The position numbers were made by a program, and so were the translations under genes. A stretch of 64,000 bases of DNA from Variovorax paradoxus B4 (lineage in GTDB: Bacteria > Pseudomonadota > Gammaproteobacteria > Burkholderiales > Burkholderiaceae_C). Location: assembly GCF_000463015.1 (NCBI RefSeq), contig NC_022247.1:1488001-1552000 (forward strand). Reading direction: 5' to 3'. Positions within the stretch are counted from its first letter, which is position 1, and each line of letters starts with the position of its first letter. The notes under the pieces are model-generated. The model was not told the origin of the DNA, made no database searches, and saw nothing but the letters and a program-made list of their open reading frames with translations. Positions 44,461 through 52,490 of this stretch are shown one piece after another.

Positions 44461-45051
44461 TTATCGATGCAGCGTGGCGGCCAGTGCCTCGAGCAGGCGC
44501 CGCAGGTCGTCGATGGCTTCGCGCGCCAGCGCGGCGCTGCCCATCTGCGCCTTGACGATGGCACCGTCCACGCCGAGCCCGGCGGCCTGGGCGAGCGCCA
44601 CGCGTGCGGGCAAGGCCGCGGGCAGCAGGCCGGCAATGACCTCCACCATCTCGCGCTTGTGTTCGCGCGCGCGCTCGGCGGCGCCTTCCACGCTGCCGCC
44701 CACCTCGGCCACCGCGTTGATGAAGGCGCAGCCGCGAAACGCGGGGTCGGCGAACCATTCGGCCATCACCTCGGCGAGCAGCAGCAGGCCATCGGCATCG
44801 CCGGCGCGTTCGTGCGCGCCGCGGCGTCCGAGTGCGTCGACGAACCATGCCATCCATCGCGCATGCCGGTGATCGAGAAAGGCGCGCACCAGGTCGTCCT
44901 TCGACGGGAAGTGCCGGTAGAAGGTGACCTTGGTGACGCCCGATGCGGCAATGACGCGGTCGATGCCGGTGGCGCGGATGCCGTCGGCATAGAAGAGATC
45001 GTGCGCCGTGAGCAGGATGCGTTCGCGCGCGGGCAGTCCGGAGATGTCCAT
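44461..45051 (-). CDS. TetR-family repressor
   Basis: 196 residues. The N-terminal helix-turn-helix 'ILLTAHDLFYADGIRATGIDRVIAASGVTKVTFYRHFPSKDDLV' is standard. The C-terminal ligand domain is typical of the group with 'AFRGCAFINAVAEV'. It starts at 45051 and diverges from a DUF1348 gene. A perfect 24-bp palindrome lies 15 bp upstream of its start, so it probably represses itself and the neighbour. The inducer is unknown. Confidence 0.93.
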   Translation of the reverse strand: MDISGLPARERILLTAHDLFYADGIRATGIDRVIAASGVTKVTFYRHFPSKDDLVRAFLDHRHARWMAWFVDALGRRGAHERAGDADGLLLLAEVMAEWFADPAFRGCAFINAVAEVGGSVEGAAERAREHKREMVEVIAGLLPAALPARVALAQAAGLGVDGAIVKAQMGSAALAREAIDDLRRLLEALAATLHR

Positions 45052-45065
45052 GAGCCTATTGTAGG

Positions 45066-45089
45066 CATGTAGACAGGTCTGTCTACATG
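45066..45089. promoter_or_regulatory. TetR operator, perfect palindrome
   Basis: CATGTAGACAG (45066-45076), GT, CTGTCTACATG (45079-45089): an 11-bp perfect inverted repeat in the 93-bp gap between the tetR-family gene and the DUF1348 gene. Length, symmetry and placement are as expected for a TetR dimer site controlling both genes. Confidence 0.8.
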
Positions 45090-45144
45090 TGGCACATTGC
45101 GGGCCTTCGCCATTTCCTCCCTTCACCTTCAACGAAAGACCGCC

Positions 45145-45567
45145 ATGGAATCCCGCCCCCCGCTGCCTCCCTTCACCCTGGAAACCGCGACGAAGAAAGT
45201 GCAGGCCGCCGAAGACGCCTGGAACACGCGCGACCCGGTTCGGGTGAGCCTGGCCTACACGCCTGACACCGAATGGCGCAACCGCGCCGACTTCGTCAAC
45301 GGCCGCGAGCAGGTGGTGGAATTCCTCACCCGCAAGTGGGAGCGCGAGCACGACTACCGCCTGAGGAAGACGCTCTGGGCCTTCATGGACAACCGCATCG
45401 CGGTGCGCTTCGAGTACGAGTGGCACGACGCGGCCGGCCAATGGTTCCGCAGCCACGGCAACGAGAACTGGGAATTCGCCGAGAACGGCCTGATGCAGCG
45501 GCGCTTCGCGAGCATCAACGACCAGCCCATTGACGAGTCGGAGCGCAAGTTCCGCTGGGAGCGCTGA
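45145..45567 (+). CDS. DUF1348 (SnoaL-like / NTF2-fold) protein
   Basis: 140 residues. '[26 protein letters not shown]', '[41 protein letters not shown]' and the end '[15 protein letters not shown]' are the DUF1348 pattern, a small cone-shaped NTF2-like fold with a hydrophobic pocket. Function is unknown; some related proteins act on small molecules. The gene faces the TetR gene across the operator and is its likely target. Confidence 0.88.
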   Translation: MESRPPLPPFTLETATKKVQAAEDAWNTRDPVRVSLAYTPDTEWRNRADFVNGREQVVEFLTRKWEREHDYRLRKTLWAFMDNRIAVRFEYEWHDAAGQWFRSHGNENWEFAENGLMQRRFASINDQPIDESERKFRWER

Positions 45568-45607
45568 GCTCCCTCACCCCAACCCTCTCCCCGAGGGGAG
45601 AGGGAGC
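45568..45607. repeat. REP-like palindromic element
   Basis: CCCTCTCCCC (45583-45592), GA, GGGGAGAGGG (45595-45604) is a perfect 10-bp stem. The outer GCTCCCTC (45568-45575) can also pair with GAGGGAGC (45600-45607), so two hairpins compete. This 'accctctccccgaggggaga' type of intergenic palindrome recurs in many Comamonadaceae genomes. No T-run follows. It lies between the DUF1348 stop and the sensor kinase start and may act as terminator or REP. Confidence 0.6.
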
Positions 45608-45643
45608 AAAGAACCAGGAACGTTTGTTGCTTGCTTTTGGTGC

Positions 45644-46831
45644 ATGGAGACACCCGTACTGAACCCCACCGCCAGCCATCCGCTCTGGCAGCACCAATTG
45701 GGGTTGCTGCTGGAATCGACCGGCGAGGGCATCTTCGGCATCGACCTCGACGGCCATTGCATGTTCATCAACCGGGCCGGAGCGCAGATGCTGGGCCACG
45801 AGGCGCGCGACGTGATCGGCAGCAACATGCACGAGCTCACGCACCATTCGCACCCCGACGGCTCGCACTACGCCGACACGGACTGTCCCATCTTCAACGC
45901 CTTTCGCCGCGGCCTGCCGTGCCGCATCGACACCGAGGTGTTCTGGCGCCGCGACGGCAGCGCCTTCGCGGTGGAGTATTCGAGCCACCCCATCATGGAC
46001 GGCGCGCAGGTGCGCGGCGCCGTCATCACCTTTGTCGACATCACCGAGCGCCGCCGCCAGGCCGAGGCGCTGCAGTTGGCCAAGGACGAACTCGGCCTGC
46101 GCGTGCAGGAGCGCACGCGCGAGCTGAGCGACGCGCTGGTGCAGCTGCGCGAACTCTCGGCCTGGCTCGACAAGGTGCGGGAAGACGAGCGCACGCGCAT
46201 CGCGCGCGAGGTGCACGACGAGCTCGGCAGCCTGCTGGTGGCGCTCAAGATGGACGTGAACTGGATCGGCAAGCGCCTGGGCGAGCAGCAGGAGCGCACG
46301 CCGGATGCGGCAGAGGCCATGCGCACCCAGATGCGCAGCAAGTGCAGCAACATGAGCCAGCTGATCGAGCGCGCAGTCGACAACGTGGGCCGCATCATCA
46401 CCGACCTGCGCCCCAGCATCCTCGACCACCAGGGCCTGTGGGCGGCGCTCGAATGGCAGGCGCACGAGTTCGTGCAGTCGGCCGAACTGGCACTGCGATG
46501 GCATTTCGACGTGCCCGCGGGCGTGGAGCTGCCCGAGCCTGCGGCCATCGCGGTGTTCCGGATCTTCCAGGAGATGCTCAGCAACGTCGGGCGCCATGCG
46601 AAGGCGCGCAGCCTCGACATCCGCATCGGCGTCGAAGACACGCAACTGAGCATCAGCGTGCGCGACGACGGCGTGGGCGCGCCAGTTCAGGCCTTCGAGG
46701 CCGCCACCTCCTATGGGGTGCTCGGCATGCGGGAGCGTGCGCGCCACTTCGGCGGGCGCATCGATATCGACAGCCGCGTGGGCGAGGGGAGCACTTTCTG
46801 TCTGCATCTGCCGTTGCTGGTGGATGCTTGA
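45644..46831 (+). CDS. PAS-domain sensor histidine kinase (NarX/DegS type)
   Basis: 395 residues, no transmembrane segment, so a cytoplasmic sensor. PAS domain about 17-135 ('GIFGIDLDGHCMFINRAGAQMLG'), a coiled coil about 140-180, then the HisKA_3 phosphoacceptor H191 in 'RIAREVHDELGSLL'. The HATPase domain has 'EMLSNVGRHAKA' and 'RDDGVGAP'. The extra Cys/His around 'HHSHPDGSHYADTDC' in the PAS domain could bind a ligand or metal. The partner response regulator starts about 350 bp downstream, past a repeat. The input signal is unknown. Confidence 0.92.
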   Translation: METPVLNPTASHPLWQHQLGLLLESTGEGIFGIDLDGHCMFINRAGAQMLGHEARDVIGSNMHELTHHSHPDGSHYADTDCPIFNAFRRGLPCRIDTEVFWRRDGSAFAVEYSSHPIMDGAQVRGAVITFVDITERRRQAEALQLAKDELGLRVQERTRELSDALVQLRELSAWLDKVREDERTRIAREVHDELGSLLVALKMDVNWIGKRLGEQQERTPDAAEAMRTQMRSKCSNMSQLIERAVDNVGRIITDLRPSILDHQGLWAALEWQAHEFVQSAELALRWHFDVPAGVELPEPAAIAVFRIFQEMLSNVGRHAKARSLDIRIGVEDTQLSISVRDDGVGAPVQAFEAATSYGVLGMRERARHFGGRIDIDSRVGEGSTFCLHLPLLVDA

Positions 46832-46930
46832 AGACTTGTTTCGCTTTGCGGTGTCGGGTTTGACGTGCGCTGCTGTTCAGGGCGCGTTCCCGCCGACGGG
46901 GTACGCGGCGAAGCGATTGTCCTCCGGCCT

Positions 46931-47074
46931 TCGGCTCCTCCTTGATTTCGCTGCGCAAGGCACCCCATCAGCGTGATCGTTGGAAAGAGCGGCCGTTGAT
47001 CAGTGGTACACCACGAGCGTGCCCAGTGCACAGGGCATCGGGTGCTCCCCGCAGCGAAATCAAGGAGGAGCCGA
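46931..47074. repeat. Intergenic element with 25-bp perfect inverted repeats
   Basis: The 25 bases at 46931-46955 reappear as their exact reverse complement at 47050-47074, separated by 94 bp. The whole gap 46832-47184 between sensor and regulator genes contains this element and no supported gene. Small ORFs inside it are artefacts of the repeat. It could be a dispersed miniature element or a processed RNA stem; multiple copies in the genome would show which. Confidence 0.75.
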
Positions 47075-47184
47075 CGGCGGGGGACATTCGCGCAGGGGAG
47101 TACCCGGTGGCCTGTGCACGCGCCCCGAACAAAAGCGCCAAGAACACAGACAATCCTCGACCCAACCCTCATCGCGTCATTGAA

Positions 47185-47853
47185 ATGAACGACATCCGCG
47201 TACTCATCGGCGACGATCACCGCATCGTGCGGGAAGGCCTGAAGCAGATGCTCGGCGACCTCTCCAACGGCCTGCCTTCGATGACCGTGCGCGCCGAAGC
47301 CCAGACCGGCCCCGAGGTGCTCGCCGCTGTACAGGAACTCGGCGGCCCCGACGGCCTCGACGTGGTGCTGCTCGACATCGCGCTGCCGGGACGCGACGGG
47401 CTCGACGTTCTGCAGGCGTTGCGAAAGGACTGGCCCACCCTCCCGGTGCTGATGCTCAGCACCTATCCGGAGAAGCAGTACGCCGTGCGCTGCATCAAGC
47501 TCGGCGCCTCGGGCTACCTCAACAAGAGCGCCGATGCCGACGACATGGTGAGCGCCGTGCGCAAGGTGGCCGCCGGCGGCCTTTATGTCTCTGCGGCCAC
47601 GGCAGAAGCGCTGGCCGCCGCCGTGGGCCGCAATGCGGGCCAGGGTCCCGAGCAGCTCTCGCACCGCGAGCACCAGGTGTACCGCCTGCTCAGCGCCGGG
47701 CACAGCGTGAGCGAAATTGGTGCGCAGCTCGGCCTCGCATCCAACACCGTGAGCACCTATCGCGCGCGCATCCTCGAAAAGACCGGCACCAAGAACGACG
47801 TCGAGCTTGCGCTGTATGCCGAGCGCCACGGCAAGGCCGCCCCCGCGGCCTGA
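47185..47853 (+). CDS. NarL/FixJ-family response regulator
   Basis: 222 residues. Receiver domain with phosphoacceptor D64 ('VVLLDIALPGRDGL'), acidic D10/D11, and K at 'GYLNKSADADD'. The LuxR-type helix-turn-helix is at about 155-215 ('LSHREHQVYRLLSAGHSVSEIGAQLGLASNTVSTYRARI'). Its natural partner is the upstream sensor kinase. The cyanate transport genes begin 149 bp downstream, so it is a candidate regulator for them. Confidence 0.93.
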   Translation: MNDIRVLIGDDHRIVREGLKQMLGDLSNGLPSMTVRAEAQTGPEVLAAVQELGGPDGLDVVLLDIALPGRDGLDVLQALRKDWPTLPVLMLSTYPEKQYAVRCIKLGASGYLNKSADADDMVSAVRKVAAGGLYVSAATAEALAAAVGRNAGQGPEQLSHREHQVYRLLSAGHSVSEIGAQLGLASNTVSTYRARILEKTGTKNDVELALYAERHGKAAPAA

Positions 47854-47874
47854 AAACGAAGCCGGCGGGCACCG

Positions 47875-47898
47875 CCTTGTAGTGCCAGCCCTACAAGG
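47875..47898. promoter_or_regulatory. Inverted repeat upstream of the cyanate operon
   Basis: CCTTGTAG (47875-47882), TGCCAGCC, CTACAAGG (47891-47898), perfect 8-bp arms, 105 bp before the binding-protein start and 22 bp after the response regulator stop. It could be a regulator site for the cyanate genes or a weak terminator; there is no T-run. Confidence 0.4.
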
Positions 47899-48002
47899 CC
47901 TCGACAAGCGCGGCACGATCTGCGGCCCCTGGGCCTTTGGGCCTCGCTTCCGGCCCGGGGCTTGCATCGTGGCACGCATCTTTTCACCGAGGTGCACTCA
48001 CC

Positions 48003-49358
48003 ATGTCCAGCCCATCCGATTCGACCGCCTGTGATCTCTACGACGCCGACCGGCCACTGAACATGCGCTGCGCCTGCGGCCGCAGCCATGGCCGTGGTTC
48101 AGAGATCGACGTCAGCCCCGATGACAAGCTCGAAGCCAGCCTCATGAAGGCGCTGTTCCCGGTGGACAGCGTGCGCCGCGGCTTCCTGCGCGCCGTGGGC
48201 GCCAACACCGCGCGCGCGGCCATTGCCTCGGTATTGCCGCTCGGTGCGCTGCAGGCCATGGCGCAAGACAAGGCCCCGCTCGAGAAAACCAACCTCAAGA
48301 TCGGCTTCATTCCCATCACCTGCGCCACGCCGCTCATCATGGCCCATCCGCTGGGCTTCTATCAGAAGCAGGGGCTCAACGTCGAGGTGGTCAAGACCGC
48401 GGGATGGGCGCTCATCCGCGACAAGATGCTCAACAAGGAATACGACGCCACGCATTTCCTGTCGCCCATGCCGCTCGCCATTTCGATGGGTGCGGGTTCC
48501 AACCGGGTGCCGATGAACGTCGCCACCATCCAGAACACCAACGGCCAGGCCATCACACTGGCCAACAAGCACAAGGACAAGCGCGACCCGAAGATGTGGA
48601 AGGGCATGAAGTTTGCCGTTCCCTTCGAGTACAGCATGCACAACTTCCTGCTGCGCTACTACGTGGCCGAGGCTGGCCTGAACCCCGATACCGACATCCA
48701 GATCCGCGTGGTGCCGCCGCCCGAGATGGTGGCCAACCTGCGCGCCGGCAACATCGACGGCTACCTGGGCCCCGACCCCTTCAACCAGCGCGCCGTGTTC
48801 GAGGAAATCGGCTTCCTGCACCTGCTGACGCGCGACCTGTGGAACGGCCATCCCTGCTGCGCGTTCGGCACCTCGGCCGAATTCATCGAGAAGAATCCCA
48901 ACACCTTTGCCGCGCTGGTGCGCTCAGTGCTCACCGCATCGGCCATGGCGCGCGACCCGAAGAACCGCGAGCTGATCGCCAAGGTGATTGCGCCCGCGCA
49001 GTACCTGAACCAGCCCGAGACCGTGATCAGCCAGGTGCTCACGGGCAAGTTCGCCGACGGCCTGGGCAACATCCGCACCGTGCCCGACCGCGCCGACTTC
49101 GATCCGATTCCTTGGCAGTCGATGGCGGTGTGGATGCTCACGCAGATGAAGCGCTGGGGCTACGTGAAGGGCGACATCAACTACAGGCAGATTGCCGAGA
49201 AGGTGTTCCTGCTGACCGATGCGAAGAAGCGCATGAAGGAGCTCGGCCAGGCTGCGCCCGAAGGCGCGTACCCCAAGTTCACCATCATGGGCAAGGTGTT
49301 CGACCCCGCGAAGCCCGACGACTATGTCAAGAGCTTTGCCATCGGCAAGATGGCCTGA
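48003..49358 (+). CDS. Nitrate/cyanate-type ABC transporter substrate-binding protein
   Basis: 451 residues of the NrtA/CmpA/CynA group. The binding domain from about 95 has 'KIGFIPITCATPLIMAHPLGFYQKQGLNVEVVK' and 'DGYLGPDPFNQRAVF'. A twin-arginine signal lies unusually far inside (R58-R59 in 'VRRGFLRAVGAN', cleavage near 'QAMAQ'). About 55 residues precede it, with C10, C23, C25 and H29. Cyanase three genes downstream argues for cyanate and not nitrate. The start at 48003 is the first ATG that leaves the upstream repeat. Permease follows after 3 bp. Confidence 0.88.
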   Translation: MSSPSDSTACDLYDADRPLNMRCACGRSHGRGSEIDVSPDDKLEASLMKALFPVDSVRRGFLRAVGANTARAAIASVLPLGALQAMAQDKAPLEKTNLKIGFIPITCATPLIMAHPLGFYQKQGLNVEVVKTAGWALIRDKMLNKEYDATHFLSPMPLAISMGAGSNRVPMNVATIQNTNGQAITLANKHKDKRDPKMWKGMKFAVPFEYSMHNFLLRYYVAEAGLNPDTDIQIRVVPPPEMVANLRAGNIDGYLGPDPFNQRAVFEEIGFLHLLTRDLWNGHPCCAFGTSAEFIEKNPNTFAALVRSVLTASAMARDPKNRELIAKVIAPAQYLNQPETVISQVLTGKFADGLGNIRTVPDRADFDPIPWQSMAVWMLTQMKRWGYVKGDINYRQIAEKVFLLTDAKKRMKELGQAAPEGAYPKFTIMGKVFDPAKPDDYVKSFAIGKMA

Positions 49359-49361
49359 ACC

Positions 49362-50231
49362 ATGCGCGGCAAGAAAAACCTTTCGCTGAAAGCGGCACTG
49401 GTGTCGCTCTTGATGTTCCTGCTGCTGGTTGGCGCGTGGCAGCTGGCCACCCTGCCCACGGCCGGCACCGGTGCCGCCGCGGGCATGACCGCCGAGCAGA
49501 TCGAATACCAGAAGATGCTCGGCAAGGATCCAGGCGGGCAGGTCAAGAGCTCGGGCTTTCCCTCGCCGACGGAAATGGCCGTGACCGCCTGGAAGCATCT
49601 CTCGAACCCTTTCTACGACAACGGGCCCAACGACAAGGGCATTGCCATTCAGCTGGCGTACTCGCTGGCCCGCGTGGGGCTGGGCTTTCTGCTGGCTTGC
49701 GTGGTGGCGGTGCCGCTCGGCTTCGTGATCGGCATGTCGCCGCTGCTGCACAAGGCCTTCGATCCGTTCATCCAAGTGCTCAAGCCCATTTCTCCGCTGG
49801 CGTGGATGCCGCTGGCGCTCTACACCATCAAGGACTCGTCGGTCAGCGGCATCTTCGTGATCTTCATCTGCTCGGTGTGGCCGATGTTGCTCAACACCGC
49901 CTTTGGCGTGGCCTCGGTCAAGCGCGAATGGCTCAACGTGGCAAGCACGCTCGAGGTGAGGCCGCTGCGCCGCGCGTTCCGCGTGATCCTGCCGGCGGCC
50001 GCGCCCACCATTCTCACGGGCATGCGCATCAGCATGAGCATTGCGTGGCTGGTCATCGTGGCGGCCGAGATGCTCGTGGGCGGCACCGGCATCGGCTACT
50101 TCGTCTGGAACGAGTGGAACAACCTCTCGCTCACCAACGTGATCTTCGCGATCCTGGTGATCGGCATCGTCGGCATGCTGCTCGACCAGGCCTTCGCGGG
50201 CCTGCAGCGAAAGGTGACCTATGTGGAGTGA
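49362..50231 (+). CDS. ABC transporter permease, nitrate/cyanate type
   Basis: 289 residues with about six transmembrane helices. The permease signature 'EWLNVASTLEVRPLRRAFRVILPAAAPTILTGMRI' contains the EAA-type loop that meets the ATPase. 'LKPISPLAWMPLALYTIKDSS' is characteristic of NrtB/SsuC-like proteins. It lies between the binding protein and ATPase genes. Confidence 0.92.
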   Translation: MRGKKNLSLKAALVSLLMFLLLVGAWQLATLPTAGTGAAAGMTAEQIEYQKMLGKDPGGQVKSSGFPSPTEMAVTAWKHLSNPFYDNGPNDKGIAIQLAYSLARVGLGFLLACVVAVPLGFVIGMSPLLHKAFDPFIQVLKPISPLAWMPLALYTIKDSSVSGIFVIFICSVWPMLLNTAFGVASVKREWLNVASTLEVRPLRRAFRVILPAAAPTILTGMRISMSIAWLVIVAAEMLVGGTGIGYFVWNEWNNLSLTNVIFAILVIGIVGMLLDQAFAGLQRKVTYVE

Positions 50232-50253
50232 TCGATCGGCACGAGGCGCCCTC

Positions 50254-51081
50254 ATGACACCTGTTCCCGCCCCGCGGCCCGCCACCGGCGGCTTCCTGCG
50301 CATCGAGGGCCTGGCCAAGGCCTTCGTGCCGGCTCGGCCGGTGTTCGCGGACGTGTCGTTCACGCTCGACCGCGGCGAGTTCGTCTGCATCATCGGCCAC
50401 TCGGGCTGCGGCAAGACCACCATCCTCAACGTGCTGGCGGGCCTCGACCAGGCGAGCGCCGGCCACGTGTTCATGGACGGCCGCGAGGTGGCCGGCCCGA
50501 GCCTGGAGCGCGGCGTGGTGTTCCAGAGCCACGCGTTGATGCCGTGGCTCACGGTGCGCAGGAACATTGCCTTCGCGGTGGCTTCGCGCTGGCCCGACTG
50601 GTCGGCCGGCCACGTCGACAGGCAGGTGGAGCGCTTCGTGGCCATGGTGGGCCTGGAGGCCGCCATCGACAAGAAGCCCGCGCAGCTTTCCGGCGGCATG
50701 AAGCAGCGCGTGGGCATTGCGCGCGCCTTTGCCATCCAGCCCAAGATGCTGCTGCTCGACGAGCCCTTCGGCGCGCTCGATGCGCTCACGCGCGGCACCA
50801 TCCAGGACGAGCTCATGGCCATCGTGCGCCAGACGCAGCAGACCGTCTTCATGATCACGCACGACGTGGACGAGGCGATTCTGCTGGCCGACCGCATCCT
50901 GCTGATGACGAACGGTGCCGACCAGCCGGGTGGAAGCTGGCGCCCCGGCAACATCGTCGAGACCGTGGTCAACCCGCTGCCGCGCGAGCGCACGCGCGCT
51001 TCACTGCACCACCTCGATGGCTACTACGCGCTGCGCAACCACATCGTCGATTTCCTCGTCACGCGCGCCAAGGCGTCGTGA
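50254..51081 (+). CDS. ABC transporter ATP-binding protein, nitrate/cyanate type
   Basis: 275 residues. Walker A 'GHSGCGKTT', signature 'LSGGMKQRVGIARA', Walker B 'MLLLDEPFGALD', and H-loop 'MITHDVDEA'. The C-terminal 'GNIVETVVNPLPRERTRASL' is typical of NrtD/SsuB/TauB ATPases. The ATG at 50254 is preferred over the one at 50221, which overlaps the permease end. Cyanase follows 49 bp downstream. Confidence 0.9.
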   Translation: MTPVPAPRPATGGFLRIEGLAKAFVPARPVFADVSFTLDRGEFVCIIGHSGCGKTTILNVLAGLDQASAGHVFMDGREVAGPSLERGVVFQSHALMPWLTVRRNIAFAVASRWPDWSAGHVDRQVERFVAMVGLEAAIDKKPAQLSGGMKQRVGIARAFAIQPKMLLLDEPFGALDALTRGTIQDELMAIVRQTQQTVFMITHDVDEAILLADRILLMTNGADQPGGSWRPGNIVETVVNPLPRERTRASLHHLDGYYALRNHIVDFLVTRAKAS

Positions 51082-51130
51082 CTCTTTCCTCGTTCTTCTT
51101 CATCATCATTTCAATCAGGAGCAAACCCGC

Positions 51131-51574
51131 ATGAACCGCAACGACGTCACCGAGAAGATCATCACCGTGAAGGTGTCCAAGGGCATCCAGTGGGCCGACG
51201 TGGCGAAGAAGGTCGGCCTCTCGAAAGAGTGGACCACCGCCGCCTGCCTCGGCCAGATGACGCTCGACGACAAGCAGGCCAAGGTCATCGGAAAGATCTT
51301 CGGCCTGACCGTGGAAGAGCAGAAGTGGCTCCAGGTGGTGCCCTACAAGGGCTCGCTGCCCACGGCCGTGCCGACCGATCCGCTCATCTACCGCTGGTAC
51401 GAGGTGGTGAGCGTGTACGGCACCACCATCAAGGAACTGATCCATGAAGAATTCGGCGACGGCATCATGAGCGCCATCGATTTCAGCATGGACATCCAGC
51501 GCCAGGCCGATCCCAAGGGCGACCGCGTCAACGTGGTGCTCTCGGGCAAGTTCCTGCCCTACAAGACCTACTGA
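51131..51574 (+). CDS. cynS: Cyanate hydratase (cyanase)
   Basis: 147 residues. It converts cyanate and bicarbonate to ammonia and carbon dioxide. Active-site residues R88, E91 and S114 match E. coli R96, E99 and S122 with a constant offset of 8. An N-terminal helical domain ('WADVAKKVGLSKEWTTAACLGQMTLDDKQA') is followed by the C-terminal 'DPLIYRWYEVVSVYGTTIKELIHEEFGDGIMSAIDF'. Last gene of the transporter unit (AGGAG at 51117-51121). No carbonic anhydrase gene (cynT) is present here. Confidence 0.97.
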   Translation: MNRNDVTEKIITVKVSKGIQWADVAKKVGLSKEWTTAACLGQMTLDDKQAKVIGKIFGLTVEEQKWLQVVPYKGSLPTAVPTDPLIYRWYEVVSVYGTTIKELIHEEFGDGIMSAIDFSMDIQRQADPKGDRVNVVLSGKFLPYKTY

Positions 51575-51583
51575 CGCGGCGCC

Positions 51584-52336
51584 TCAGAACGCGGCATGCT
51601 CGGCCGGCCTCGGTCGCCATGCCGGGCGCCGCGGGGCCGAAACGCTGCTGCCTTCGATGGCGCCCGCAATCGAGCGGGCCACGGCTTCCGCCGGCACCGC
51701 GATGCGCCGCCGCGTGACCATGCGCTCGAAGCTGCTGCAGGCCGCGATGCGATCGGCCAGCGTGCGGTCCGCCTCGCTCACGTCGGGGCGAACCACCGTC
51801 ACGCGCACCCTGCCCGCATGCTCCTGCCGCAGGCCTTCGGAGATGGCGTCCACCGCGTACTGCGTGCCGCAATACACGGCCGAGTTCGGCGACACGCCCT
51901 GCGCGGGCACCGGCGCCACGTTGACGATGTGGCCCCAGCCCTGTTCCTGCATCGTCGGCAGCACCGCCGCAATGCCCAGCAGCACGCCGCGCAGGTTCAC
52001 GTCGAGCATCAGCTCCCATTCGTCGACCTTGCGCGTCCACAGCGGCGACAGCGGCATCACGCCCGCGGCGTTCACCAGCACGTCGATGCGGTCGTGCGTC
52101 TCGAGTGCGAACTCGGCAAACGCTTCCATGTCGGGCCGGTAGGTCACGTCCAGCCGCTGGAAGCTCGCCGTGCCGCCGGCAGCGGTGATTTCTTCGGCCA
52201 GCGCTTCGAGCCGGTCGGTGCGGCGCGCGCCGAGCACCACCTTGGCGCCACGCCGTGCCAGCAGCCGCGCGGCCGCCGCGCCGATGCCACCGCTTGCGCC
52301 CGTGATGAGGACGACTTTTTCCTGGATTGCGCTCAT
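51584..52336 (-). CDS. Short-chain dehydrogenase-like protein with altered active site
   Basis: 250 residues. The nucleotide-binding 'TGASGGIG' (12-19) and 'NAAG' (89-92), plus N114, are intact. The catalytic motif is Y155-x-x-x-Q159 (lysine replaced), and the active-site serine region reads 'VNVAPVPA', so no serine is present at 141-142. Normal dehydrogenase activity is therefore doubtful; a binding or regulatory role is possible. The Gln codon is CAG, one change from a Lys AAG. Convergent with cynS (9-bp gap). Confidence 0.82.
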   Translation of the reverse strand: MSAIQEKVVLITGASGGIGAAAARLLARRGAKVVLGARRTDRLEALAEEITAAGGTASFQRLDVTYRPDMEAFAEFALETHDRIDVLVNAAGVMPLSPLWTRKVDEWELMLDVNLRGVLLGIAAVLPTMQEQGWGHIVNVAPVPAQGVSPNSAVYCGTQYAVDAISEGLRQEHAGRVRVTVVRPDVSEADRTLADRIAACSSFERMVTRRRIAVPAEAVARSIAGAIEGSSVSAPRRPAWRPRPAEHAAF

Positions 52337-52490
52337 GAGACTCTCCTCGTGCGGGTTGGTTGGTATGAACCATGGCGCAACGCTGCGCCGGGCATGGAGG
52401 CAAGTCTCTCGCGAATGGGGCTCCGGGCGTTATCCGGATCGAACAAGCTTCTTGCCTGATCCTGCAAGACCTGTGGCCCGGACCAGCGGC

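Noticed and set aside
46942..47184. An N-terminal extension of the response regulator starting at 46942
   Set aside because: It translates the inverted-repeat element and has no homology. The receiver domain starts right after the ATG at 47185.
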